Source of the DNA: an uncultured Clostridia bacterium
GTDB taxonomy: Bacteria; Bacillota; Clostridia; Oscillospirales; Ruminococcaceae
Direction of reading: 5' to 3'
NCBI GenBank assembly: GCA_947166945.1
Contig: CAMVGH010000018.1
Coordinates: forward strand, 1 to 34,020
DNA: 34,020 nucleotides
The notes below the pieces were generated by a model. That model worked only from the letters and a program-made list of their open reading frames with translations. It was not told where the DNA came from and searched no databases. Within the stretch, counting starts at the first letter, position 1; each line of letters starts with the position of its first letter. Of the stretch, positions 21,798 to 29,866 are shown one piece after another. The position numbers were made by a program, and so were the translations under genes.

Positions 21798-23615
21798 TTA
21801 ATCCAGTTTACCTAAATGTAGATTTTTGTGACATGAAATACAAAGTGCCAATGTTTTACGGTTTCTTGCTATCATAAATTTTTCCCAGTATGATTTACCT
21901 TCAAGGTCTTTCAGCTTTCGTACATGATGTATCTCAAGTGCCATGTCCGCTGCGCCGCAAATCTCACATTTAGAGGCTTTCAGCCTGTCAATGAGACTTG
22001 TTGTGCTTGAAAACATAACAGTAACGGGAATAGCATCTACTTCGGCATTTGTAAGCATAGGTTTTCTTGCAAAACCGTCTTTGTAGAGCAATCTTGTAAT
22101 CTCGCTGCCCTTTGCGTTTATATATTTTACTCCGAAATATTTTCCTATCCTGTGCTTGTTCATTTCCTTGCGGACGGACGAACGGTACTTTGTAGCAAGT
22201 GTCTTGAAAAAACTGTACTGCATAATATATCCGAATGAGTTGGCAACAGCAGAATTGTTGGCTATACGATAATAATTCCTGAAGCCTCGTATTTCGCTGT
22301 TATACTGGTCAAGAATTTCCAAATCATCATTATCTTTGAGATAATATCTTGATTTTGGTTTCCAATTCTCTTTACCATGAACAGTCCGTACAATCTCCAT
22401 TGCACCGTATTCAAGCAGCTTTTTGCGCATTACCTCTGTTGGCAATTCCAATACAACTTTTCCGTTATGGTATCTGCTTTTTGTACCGTTTTTATTCCTT
22501 GTAAAGTTTTTTGACCTGCGAACTGTGATGTCATAGCCAAGAAATCTTGCTTTTTTCGCGCTGTGGGTTATGAGCGTCTTTTCATCTGACAATTCAAGTT
22601 TAAGCTGTTCGGAAATAAACATCTTTACCTTTTCCTTTATTTCGGCAGCATCAGACTTGCTCCCAATAACGCCGATTATAAAATCGTCAGCGTAACGAGT
22701 GTATTGCAGTCTGCGATACTCGCTGTCAAAAGGGTCGGAATAAGGAATAGTGCTTTTGAGCCTATCAATCTCATGTATTCTTTCCAAGAGTGCGGCTCTG
22801 ACTATTTCATCAGTAGCTTTCCTTAAATTCTTTGCTGCAGCACCGCGCTTCATTTCCAGTTTGTAGGCTTCCTGTGTGGGTTTTCTCTTTTTACCGCAGT
22901 CAAATTCACATTTCAGCTTTTCCATAAATTTATCCAGCTTGTCCAGATAGATATTTGCAAGAACAGGACTTATTATACCGCCCTGAGGCGTTCCACTGTA
23001 AGTGTTGTGGTATGTCCAGTTTTCAAGATACCCTGCTTTCAAGAATTTTCTGATTAAACGCAGAAAGCGGTCGTCCTTTATTTTTTCGGACATTATTTTT
23101 ATCAGAACATCATGATTTATATTATCGAAGAAGCCTTTTATGTCTCCCTCGACAAACCACTTTGTACCTGTAAACCTGCCTTGTATCTGATTTAACGCAG
23201 TATGACAGCTTTTCTTCGGTCGGAACCCATGTGATGTATCCGAAAAACTGTTTTCATAGATAGCTTCGAGTATCATTCTGATAACTTCCTGTACAAGTTT
23301 ATCGTCGAATGACGGAATACCCAAAGGACGGAGTTTTCCGTTTTTCTTCGGGATATATGTCCGCCGTGACGGCTGCGGCTGATAGCTTTCATTTTTAAGG
23401 CTTTCAATGAGTGTGTCAATTCTTTTTATACTCATTCCGTCGATGGTAAGACCATCTGTGCCTTTTGTCATGTTGCCTTGACTTGCATAGATATTCTGGT
23501 ACGCCAACAGGAAAAGCTCCCTATTGAACATATTTCTATACAGCCGTTCATAAAGATAGTTTTTGTCACAAGAATGTTTTTGTAAGCTGCTTAACAAATT
23601 GATTGGATTTCTCAT
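21798..23615 (-). CDS. ltrA: Group II intron reverse transcriptase/maturase with HNH endonuclease
   Basis: 605 residues from ATG 23615, with AAGGAAGGTG upstream. It closely follows LtrA of the Lactococcus Ll.LtrB intron (599 residues) from end to end: GTDGLTIDGMS, RPLGIPSFDDKLVQE (96-110), SHGFRPKKSCHTALNQI (128-144), VEGDIKGFFDNINHDVL (155-171), YSGTPQGGIISPVLAN (206-221) and YADD (308-311). A maturase domain follows (about 380-480). The C-terminus has a zinc-type HNH nuclease: Cys550, Cys553, HH at 563-564, Cys592 and Cys595. All catalytic residues are present, so splicing, reverse transcription and retrohoming should be possible. It belongs to the mitochondrial-like class, unlike the RT of intron 1. 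Confidence 0.96.
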   Translation of the reverse strand: MRNPINLLSSLQKHSCDKNYLYERLYRNMFNRELFLLAYQNIYASQGNMTKGTDGLTIDGMSIKRIDTLIESLKNESYQPQPSRRTYIPKKNGKLRPLGIPSFDDKLVQEVIRMILEAIYENSFSDTSHGFRPKKSCHTALNQIQGRFTGTKWFVEGDIKGFFDNINHDVLIKIMSEKIKDDRFLRLIRKFLKAGYLENWTYHNTYSGTPQGGIISPVLANIYLDKLDKFMEKLKCEFDCGKKRKPTQEAYKLEMKRGAAAKNLRKATDEIVRAALLERIHEIDRLKSTIPYSDPFDSEYRRLQYTRYADDFIIGVIGSKSDAAEIKEKVKMFISEQLKLELSDEKTLITHSAKKARFLGYDITVRRSKNFTRNKNGTKSRYHNGKVVLELPTEVMRKKLLEYGAMEIVRTVHGKENWKPKSRYYLKDNDDLEILDQYNSEIRGFRNYYRIANNSAVANSFGYIMQYSFFKTLATKYRSSVRKEMNKHRIGKYFGVKYINAKGSEITRLLYKDGFARKPMLTNAEVDAIPVTVMFSSTTSLIDRLKASKCEICGAADMALEIHHVRKLKDLEGKSYWEKFMIARNRKTLALCISCHKNLHLGKLD

Positions 23616-24216
23616 AGTGTATCACACACCTTCCTTTCTCTGTTGTTAAGATAACAAGCTGCCTCCCTTCGCCATGTGAACGACTTTCTCGTTCTCGGAC
23701 TACTACGGAGGCTCCGTTGCCATGCGGAATATTCAGCGTCATCTTTCTTGATTTTACTCTTGAAATTTATCACCGTAAGGTATTACGCATAGCTGTTTTT
23801 AACAGCGTTTCCGTTTAGGCAATCCCCGTTTAGAAATGTAATAATGGCATGAGGTATTGTCGGATATTGTTTTCGTCCTTTATTACCTATGTAATTGGTT
23901 CACACAATGGCTTTGCCGCATATATTCGACTAACATATTGCGGTTGCGTGATACAGCGTAAACAGCTATCTTCCGCTGTAGTTCCTACATAAACCCCTCG
24001 GACTGCAATTCAAGCAATCAAGCCTTTATCCTCATATACCTCGTTTCGTTTTCCCACTCAGTCGTGAATTGATAACTATTCAACTTGTGGGGTCATCGGT
24101 ATGCTATTTTCCCTTGCGGCATTTCTGCCTCCGGTAAACCGATTAACGACAGGCATAAAGCTCACGCCTGATGAGTTGCCAAACTCATAATTATTACACT
24201 GCCTCTACGGGCGCAC
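23616..24216 (-). other. Intron 2 RNA domains I-III with EBS1 and EBS2
   Basis: No gene is visible in these 600 bases; they are the 5' ribozyme part of the intron. EBS1, AGTCGAA on the minus strand at 23931-23925, is the exact complement of the last seven exon bases TTCGACT (24223-24217). The next base upstream, T at 23932, can pair with A, the first base of the 3' exon (delta-delta'). A six-base EBS2 candidate (complement of TTGCGT) lies at 23949-23944, 5' of EBS1, matching exon bases -15 to -10. Confidence 0.85.
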
Positions 24217-24457
24217 AGTCGAAGTACGCAAGACCGAGCTTCGCAAAGAAGAATACCGCAAGAATAACGTCGATTATCGGGAACACGACATTGTTTACAA
24301 CGTCCTTGATCTGTCCGGACGCAGTATTCCATGTCCCCTCGATCGCTTGTGATACGCGGCCGCCGTCCGCGAATGCTGTGACTGAAAATGCCGCCATGAA
24401 AACGGTCATCACAAGCAGGAGAACTGCGGTTTTGATGATTCTTTTTTTCTTCGTCAT
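24217..24457 (-). CDS. Maff2-like small T4SS membrane protein, 5' exon (interrupted by intron 2)
   Basis: Encodes residues 1-80 of a 115-residue protein. A signal peptide (MTKKKRIIKTAVLLLVMTVF, probable cleavage after Ala30 in AFA|DGG) is followed by a soluble segment and a hydrophobic helix VFPIIDVILAVFFFAKLGLA. With the 3' exon the mature protein is about 85 residues with two membrane segments, the layout of VirB2-like pilin/channel subunits and of the Maff2 family found before TrbL-like genes in Gram-positive conjugation loci. Without splicing the product ends after FDCAPVEAV and lacks its second helix. The start has GAAAGGACG upstream. Confidence 0.88.
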
Positions 24458-24471
24458 GTAATCGTCCTTTC

Positions 24472-26208
24472 TCAGTATGTTTTGGCAATATGCCAGTCAT
24501 CGTACACATTGCCCTTTATCGTAACGCTGTCTGTTAGGTTCACAGACAGCATTCCCGCCGGTGTCCAGCAGTCAAGCACCCATGTGTATGGTGTGTAGCT
24601 GCCGTCGGGATACCAAACGGGAGTGAAGTGCGTCCGGTTGTTGTAGGTGCTGTATTCGTTCTTCTTGAACTCATACCCGCCTGACACCTTTTCAAGCAAG
24701 CGCCAGTATTTCTTGTACTTGAACTCGGGGAAGTAAGTGACCGCATTCTGAATGTCGGTATGCTCACCGGAGCCGCTTATCGAAGCCGTTACGCGCTCGT
24801 TTATCCCGTAGCCTGATTTCATCGTTCTTCCGGTCTTGGTGGGATTCTTCTCGTCAGGTGTAATTTTCATGTTCGCGGACAACGATACCGAGTACATATC
24901 CTGGTCGAAGCTCCAGTCGCCCTTATCTTCCCAATGACCATGATCCTGCCAGTATCCGCTGTAAGAGCCGTCAGGGTTTACAATCGTATGCCATACCCAA
25001 TGAGATATCCACACCCAATCCGGTACCCAGTAAGCATAGTATTTCGACCATGCGGCGGTCGTCCTCTGCGCCTTGTTCGGCGGGTTCACGGGAGTAAATG
25101 TATCGTTTCGGTCATACGCTGTCGGGTCGGGCGGAGGATTCTCGTCGAGATCGACGATGTTCGCTATGATCGTACCCTTGCTCGTTTCTGCGCCGCCGAT
25201 AACAGTCACCTTGATAGTGACCTTCTGCGGGGTAGTCGGAGTATGCCATTTTACCCATACGAGCTGCGAAGCTCCGTCGGGATATACGATATTGTTGACC
25301 GTGTATGAAGTATTCTTGATGTCGAAGATAACGGTCACGGGGTTGTCGGGAGTATGCTTGCCGCCGGAAACGGTCACCGAGGTGTAAACATCGGTATCGA
25401 CACGGTAATCGTAGTCGCTCGTTTCTACTTCAACTTCCTCGTCAGGCTCTTTGAAGGATACTATTCCGACACCGAGATAGTTGATTATATCGCTGTCCGT
25501 GGCTCTTGAAGTGGTCGAGCCCGACCATGCGGTATATCCGAGATCGTCATCTTCAAGGAACATCGCAAGCGGCAGATTCTTATGCGACAGGGGACCGAAT
25601 TTGTTTATGAAGTCACCGCCGGTCTTGATGTTCAGCAGAGCCGCCTCGGTCGCTGTCATTGCGTATCCTACGCCGTCGTAAGTGACATAGACAATAGGCT
25701 CGAGCATCAGCTTGTATTCGCCGTTCACAAGGTCATCGAACTTGAATCCGAGATCGCTTGCAATAGCTCTTACGACCTGCTCGTCCGTGAAGTAGCTGCG
25801 TATCTCGTCGATGCTGGAAACATAATACTCGCCGTCGCTGACGATTATCGGGAGCGCCTGAGCGGGATTTTTGTATGTGTATGTTCCCGTGTTCAATGAA
25901 AGTGCTGTGCCGTTGGTGTAATCACGCTTGCTGTTCTTTCCGAAGTGGTACTGGATATCGTTGGGATGCTTGTTTGTGTAGTCTATAGACTGCGATTTTT
26001 CTTCTCCGGTCTTGGCATCGACGATAGTTACACGAACACCGTCATCGGTCTGATACCAGAAGTTCGAGCCTGTTCCGCTGCCGAGACCGCCGCCGCCATT
26101 TTCGATGTTCGGGTCGCCGACCGATCCGTCCGCGTAAACAGGAACGCTCTGCAAGCCAATGAACACGGCAAGCAGAGCGGACGCTATGATATTTTTTATT
26201 CTTTTCAT
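24472..26208 (-). CDS. Large secreted Trp-rich protein, candidate surface or pilus-associated adhesin
   Basis: 578 residues from ATG 26208, with AAAGGAG upstream. Residues 1-26 are a signal peptide (cleavage likely after PVYA). There is no C-terminal anchor or LPXTG motif. The mature protein is polar and beta-rich in look, with a Gly-rich start (ENGGGGLGSGTGSNFWYQTD), an acidic linker near 250 (EEVEVETSDYDYRVDTD) and an aromatic zone at about 395-435 (YYAYWVPDWVWISHWVWHT, then GYWQDHGHWEDKGDWSFDQD). No family recognised. It follows the Tad pilus genes and the DUF6550-like gene and precedes the Maff2-like gene, so it is probably exported and displayed during mating. Adhesion to partner cells or a substrate is an inference from context. 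Confidence 0.72.
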   Translation of the reverse strand: MKRIKNIIASALLAVFIGLQSVPVYADGSVGDPNIENGGGGLGSGTGSNFWYQTDDGVRVTIVDAKTGEEKSQSIDYTNKHPNDIQYHFGKNSKRDYTNGTALSLNTGTYTYKNPAQALPIIVSDGEYYVSSIDEIRSYFTDEQVVRAIASDLGFKFDDLVNGEYKLMLEPIVYVTYDGVGYAMTATEAALLNIKTGGDFINKFGPLSHKNLPLAMFLEDDDLGYTAWSGSTTSRATDSDIINYLGVGIVSFKEPDEEVEVETSDYDYRVDTDVYTSVTVSGGKHTPDNPVTVIFDIKNTSYTVNNIVYPDGASQLVWVKWHTPTTPQKVTIKVTVIGGAETSKGTIIANIVDLDENPPPDPTAYDRNDTFTPVNPPNKAQRTTAAWSKYYAYWVPDWVWISHWVWHTIVNPDGSYSGYWQDHGHWEDKGDWSFDQDMYSVSLSANMKITPDEKNPTKTGRTMKSGYGINERVTASISGSGEHTDIQNAVTYFPEFKYKKYWRLLEKVSGGYEFKKNEYSTYNNRTHFTPVWYPDGSYTPYTWVLDCWTPAGMLSVNLTDSVTIKGNVYDDWHIAKTY

Positions 26209-26297
26209 AGAACTCCTTTCGTGGTTGTTGATTTAGGTCATAGATTGACATTTGGATAAAAAGCTGTGGTCAGCTCGCAATATATCATCACAAACCG

Positions 26298-26327
26298 AAT
26301 GCCCGCAGGTGTTGTCCCGCGGGCATT
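26298..26327 (-). terminator. Hairpin after the DUF6550-like gene (possible terminator)
   Basis: A perfect nine-bp stem (AATGCCCGC / GCGGGCATT) closes a 12-base loop, 14 bases after the DUF6550-like stop. The T run on the minus strand is weak (CGGTTTGTG), so termination may be partial, separating the Tad genes from the secreted-protein, Maff2 and T4SS genes. Confidence 0.5.
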
Positions 26328-26340
26328 TCTGTATTCTTCC

Positions 26341-26988
26341 TTATCCGAAGTAGCCTATCTTGTTCCCGTTGCAGTACATTTCTTCGTTGGTCGAGCCTTC
26401 GCCGCCGCCGCCCTCGTTTACTACCCAGCCGAAGCCTATTGCATATATCATGTTACCGCTGGTTTCACCGTTCTTGGGCGTGGTCGGAGGCGCTGTCGTT
26501 ACCGCGACCGATGTCTGTTCCGCTTCGTAGCTCGGCTCAGTCTCGGCATTGGTAAGCATTGCTGTGTCCGTCACTTCCGGAGCGGGCGGCTCGGTCACGG
26601 GCTTGGTCGCTGCCTCGAAGCTTTGATCAACGATGACCTTGCTCTTGGTAGTGTAAGCCGCTGTTGTCACCGCAGGAGCGTCGGTTATCACACTGTTGCG
26701 GTCATCTTCCGCGCTCGTTATCGCCGTTATGATGATCTCGTCATCTTCGGGCGGTCTTGTGGTATCTGCCGAGTCCGCGGGAGCCGATGTTACGGCGCTT
26801 TCTTCCTCCGCAGTTATCGGAGCGGTCGTGCTTATCTTAACGCCGACCTTGTCCGCGCCGGAGGTATCGTGAGATCTTATCGTGATACCGTCCGAGCCTA
26901 TGAACTGCGATCCGATGACGCACATCATCGCTATGCAAGCTGCTGATACCGTGCCTATAAGGACTTTTCTTTTTCCGTTCTTTGTCAT
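26341..26988 (-). CDS. DUF6550-like membrane-anchored protein
   Basis: 215 residues from ATG 26988 (AGGGA upstream); an earlier in-frame start at 27048 has no ribosome site. A basic start and one membrane segment (KRKVLIGTVSAACIAMMCVI) anchor it, followed by a long Thr/Ser/Ala/Pro-rich extracellular stalk and a compact C-terminal module (MIYAIGFGWVVNEGGGGEGS, then NGNKIGYFG). That end module is the mark of DUF6550 proteins in Tad-like loci of clostridial mobile elements. Function unknown; the position after the pseudopilin genes suggests a surface or pilus-associated role. Confidence 0.7.
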   Translation of the reverse strand: MTKNGKRKVLIGTVSAACIAMMCVIGSQFIGSDGITIRSHDTSGADKVGVKISTTAPITAEEESAVTSAPADSADTTRPPEDDEIIITAITSAEDDRNSVITDAPAVTTAAYTTKSKVIVDQSFEAATKPVTEPPAPEVTDTAMLTNAETEPSYEAEQTSVAVTTAPPTTPKNGETSGNMIYAIGFGWVVNEGGGGEGSTNEEMYCNGNKIGYFG

Positions 26989-27096
26989 AAGGATCCCTGC
27001 CTTTCTTTTTGTCGTGTTGCCTGTTCTTATTACCGACCACATTACCATATACGGCGGTTTTATGTCCAGCGAAAACCGAAAGATCTACCTTTTCAC

Positions 27097-27642
27097 CTAA
27101 AACTTCGGCATATATCTGGACTTAACCAACAAATCTACTTTCATGGGTGGGAGCAGGTCGCCGCCGAACGACAGCGGAACTTCAAGCGTTATCCTTGATG
27201 TCGCTTGAAACTCCTGTATGCCGTCGGTGCTGCTCGGCGCAAACGGCGAGTTGTCTATGTGGACGCTCAGACCATAAACAGCGAATTCCACGCCGTCGCC
27301 CGTTACCGAGCAGTATTTTCCGTTCTTGTATTCAAGTCCGAGCAGGTTTGACAGTCTGCCGTATATGTTTCCGCTCGTCATGCGCTCATTCCAAGCGCCT
27401 TTTGTGTATCTGTACCCGCCCGCATACCCCTCTCGGATACACGGGTAAACATTCGCCCAGTTAGACACGGACGCTGATATTACCGCAGATTGAACAGCGT
27501 CCTTGACACCGGAGGCTATCGTCATCAGCCGTATGTACTGGCTGATGACCACAAACAGCATAACGCCGATCAGCGCCACCACGACTACCCACGGACCGGA
27601 GAAGCCTTTCTTGCTCTTTAAGCGATGCAGGAATTTCCTCAT
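27097..27642 (-). CDS. tadE: TadE/TadF-like minor pseudopilin
   Basis: 181 residues. A basic leader ending in KSKKG is followed by F and a hydrophobic helix (GPWVVVVALIGVMLFVVIS), matching a type IV prepilin peptidase site with Gly at -1. The remainder is an extracellular beta-rich domain with two cysteines. TadE/TadF are minor pilins needed for Flp pilus assembly. The ATG at 27642 overlaps the stop of the DUF4320-like gene (ATGA), so both are translated together. Confidence 0.75.
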   Translation of the reverse strand: MRKFLHRLKSKKGFSGPWVVVVALIGVMLFVVISQYIRLMTIASGVKDAVQSAVISASVSNWANVYPCIREGYAGGYRYTKGAWNERMTSGNIYGRLSNLLGLEYKNGKYCSVTGDGVEFAVYGLSVHIDNSPFAPSSTDGIQEFQATSRITLEVPLSFGGDLLPPMKVDLLVKSRYMPKF

Positions 27643-28040
27643 TTCCAGTACACCTCGCTTTTGCCCGAAGCCGCCGCTTTAAGCTCCACGGGGAAGCTGC
27701 CGAAGGAACCGAAGCCGATGTCTTTTGTGGTAGTCAGCGTTACTGTGAACTCCTGGTTGAGCTGCACCTTGCCCGAACGTGACCATGTTATTGTCGGGTG
27801 CAGTCCGGTCTTTTCCGAAAGTACAGCCGCTCTCGCGGTAGTCTCCGAGCCGATCTGACCGGCTATCTCCGCTTCACGGACAAGCTCGTCCGCAAAGTTG
27901 TCGAGCTGAATCTTTGCCACGAACACGGGAACAGCCGCCAGCATCAGCGCCATTATCATCACGAACACAAGCACGATGATGCACACATCTATGTATCCCT
28001 CACCGCGCTTGCATTTTACGATTTTTCTTATTCTTTCCAT
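27639..28040 (-). CDS. DUF4320 (TadE-like) pseudopilin
   Basis: 133 residues; ATG 28040 is preferred over GTG 28046 because AGGTAGGTG lies just upstream. A short basic leader (MERIRKIVKCKRG) ends in Gly13|Glu14, a textbook prepilin peptidase site with Glu at +1, followed by a hydrophobic helix (YIDVCIIVLVFVMIMALML). The soluble part (about 45-133) looks like a small beta domain (TITWSRSGKVQLNQEFTVTL). Family DUF4320 is a TadE-like group in Gram-positive elements. Probably a minor pilin or pilus priming subunit. Confidence 0.78.
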   Translation of the reverse strand: MERIRKIVKCKRGEGYIDVCIIVLVFVMIMALMLAAVPVFVAKIQLDNFADELVREAEIAGQIGSETTARAAVLSEKTGLHPTITWSRSGKVQLNQEFTVTLTTTKDIGFGSFGSFPVELKAAASGKSEVYWK

Positions 28041-28052
28041 TCGCACCTACCT

Positions 28053-28925
28053 TTACATCATCGTGCCGAGTGCATCAATAAGCTGCATACCCATTACAAC
28101 GAGATATGTCAGCAGGAATATCATCAGCATTGCAAGGCTGAAAATGCGGATCTTCGGCGGTATCTTCTGCGCTTCATTCTTGAGTCTTTGCAGCTCCATT
28201 AGCTTGAAATCGTGAGCAAGCATTTTGAAATATACCGCGCTGTTGTCGCCTCTGATGACCGACACCAGACCGCGTACGACATCGGAGAGCTGCGAAGAAC
28301 CGATACGGGATTCAAACCTCGTCAAAGCCGCTTCATAACTGGAGCTTCTCATGTCGGCAGTCGTTACGTCCAGCTCATAACTGAACTCGGCTCCTGCGTG
28401 TTTCTTGTAGTTCTCCATGATCGAAAGAATGTCACGGGAGGTTTTCAGTTTCTGCTCAACAGTCGCCACGAAACGGGGCAGTTCGCTCTCTATCGCGGCT
28501 CTTTTCTTTCGCATCTGCTCGTCAGCCTTGCCGATCTCCTTGAAATACACCGCCACCGCAAGTATAATTATCAGCGGTATTATCATCGGGAAGATCAGCG
28601 CACACGGGATTATCAGCAGTCCCACGCCAAAAGCCTTTAGCAGCGAATATGCTCTGAAAGTTTCGGGTGTCATTTTGATGTCTGCGGACGCAAGCGTTTT
28701 TTCCATGCGGATCCGCTTGTACTTGTCCATAGGAATTAGCTTTCCTATGCGGACAGCCGCGTCAACAAGCACAGCGTCTATGGTCTTGGATATCTTCTTG
28801 TCGGTCTTGCCGACAGACATTACCGCCTTTGATGTTTTCAGATACGGTATTTTCAGCACATCTGCCATAAGGAAGAACAGCCCGACCGAAAGCGCGATAC
28901 CGCTTATTATCAATAAAACTAACAT
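28053..28925 (-). CDS. tadC: TadC-like pilus assembly platform protein (T2SSF family)
   Basis: 290 residues from ATG 28925, with AGGGGGAG upstream. Hydrophobic segments lie at the N-terminus, at about 95-130 (FGVGLLIIPCALIFPMIIPL) and at the C-terminus (SLAMLMIFLLTYLVVMGMQL). The cytoplasmic helical domain between them (ELPRFVATVEQKLKTSRDIL, YEAALTRFESRIG, LSDVVRGLVSVIRGD) is the T2SSF fold. TadC pairs with TadB as the inner-membrane platform on which the Flp pilus is extruded. It follows TadB by 11 bases. Confidence 0.85.
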   Translation of the reverse strand: MLVLLIISGIALSVGLFFLMADVLKIPYLKTSKAVMSVGKTDKKISKTIDAVLVDAAVRIGKLIPMDKYKRIRMEKTLASADIKMTPETFRAYSLLKAFGVGLLIIPCALIFPMIIPLIIILAVAVYFKEIGKADEQMRKKRAAIESELPRFVATVEQKLKTSRDILSIMENYKKHAGAEFSYELDVTTADMRSSSYEAALTRFESRIGSSQLSDVVRGLVSVIRGDNSAVYFKMLAHDFKLMELQRLKNEAQKIPPKIRIFSLAMLMIFLLTYLVVMGMQLIDALGTMM

Positions 28926-28936
28926 ACTGCTCCCCC

Positions 28937-29866
28937 TTATCTCTTGTACTCTATCGGCTTTGTCAGCTTAATGACTATTGCCGTTGAAATAAATATCGCC
29001 ACCGCCGAGACCGCAAGCACGACCTGACCGATAATGGATTCCATAAGGCAGGTGTACCACGCTTTATTCAGCATATATATCAGCGGGACATTGCCGACAA
29101 CAAGGAACACCATTGTGATGAATTCCTTTCGCGGACCGGTTATCATGTATTCGAGGTCTGCGTTTACAACACGCATGTCCGAGAATTTGTTGACTGTAGG
29201 TGTCAGTGTTGATTTCAAGCTGCGGTCATTCATACAGAGAATAAGCTCGTCTATCCATTCGTGGAACACCTCATTGTCGATCTTCTTTTTCATAGCGAGC
29301 AGAGCCGCCTCAACATCGGGATTCGACAGCTTTATGCTCGACAGAAATTCCTCGAAAACGGTCTTGACGGGAGCATTCAGATAATGGATATTTTCCTCGA
29401 TAGATGTGATAATATCTTCATTTCTCAAATATGCCGTAGTTATAATTGACAGTGCTGTTTCAAGTTCCGCGGCAATGTCTTTCTTGTAGTTGCTTGCTGT
29501 GGTCTTGATGTACCAGAACGGCACGAACATTAGACCTACCGCCATTACCGGGGCAAGGAACACATTTCCGATCAGAATGGAAACGCACAGTCCTATCGCC
29601 GCCAGTCCGAGAGAGCAAACACACAGCATCGAGAACATATTCGTGCGGTTGGTAAGCCTGAGTATCTCCTGTGCCTCCATGATCTCACGGCGGAAGAAGT
29701 TCGGCTTTTTGCGCTGTGTGGCTTCGTTTATCTGCGATTTCAGAGTATTTGGCTTTGCTGTCAGAAATCCGAACAAGCCGTCCGTAAATTCCAGCGGCGA
29801 TATCTTGAACAGCAGGAAGAATCCCACCACCAGCCCTATAAAAGCGATCAAATATACCGCGTTCAT
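28937..29866 (-). CDS. tadB: TadB-like pilus assembly platform protein
   Basis: 309 residues from ATG 29866, preceded by AGGGGGAG and overlapping the TadA stop (ATGA). A longer frame from 30073 is out of frame with TadA and unsupported. N-terminal membrane helix (AVYLIAFIGLVVGFFLLF), a pair at about 85-130, then a helical domain (DIAAELETALSIITTAYLRN, DVEAALLAMKKKIDNEVFHEW) and two C-terminal helices. Typical TadB/T2SSF layout. Partner of TadC in the inner-membrane platform that TadA drives. Confidence 0.85.
   Translation of the reverse strand: MNAVYLIAFIGLVVGFFLLFKISPLEFTDGLFGFLTAKPNTLKSQINEATQRKKPNFFRREIMEAQEILRLTNRTNMFSMLCVCSLGLAAIGLCVSILIGNVFLAPVMAVGLMFVPFWYIKTTASNYKKDIAAELETALSIITTAYLRNEDIITSIEENIHYLNAPVKTVFEEFLSSIKLSNPDVEAALLAMKKKIDNEVFHEWIDELILCMNDRSLKSTLTPTVNKFSDMRVVNADLEYMITGPRKEFITMVFLVVGNVPLIYMLNKAWYTCLMESIIGQVVLAVSAVAIFISTAIVIKLTKPIEYKR

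Larger units (their letters stand above)
21695..24216 (-). mobile_element. Group II intron 2 (complete, LtrA/ML type, about 2.5 kb)
   Basis: Starts with GTGCGCCC at 24216 and ends with GCCTAC at 21695. Joining the flanks gives TTC GAC T|AC CGT AAA, restoring the FDYRK reading frame. The intron has about 600 bases of 5' RNA, the LtrA-like gene (21798-23615), domain V (21756-21789) and a domain VI region. EBS1 (23925-23931) pairs seven for seven with the last exon bases, and the base before it pairs with the first base of the 3' exon. All parts needed for splicing and mobility appear intact. Length is typical for ORF-bearing introns of this class. Confidence 0.95.
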
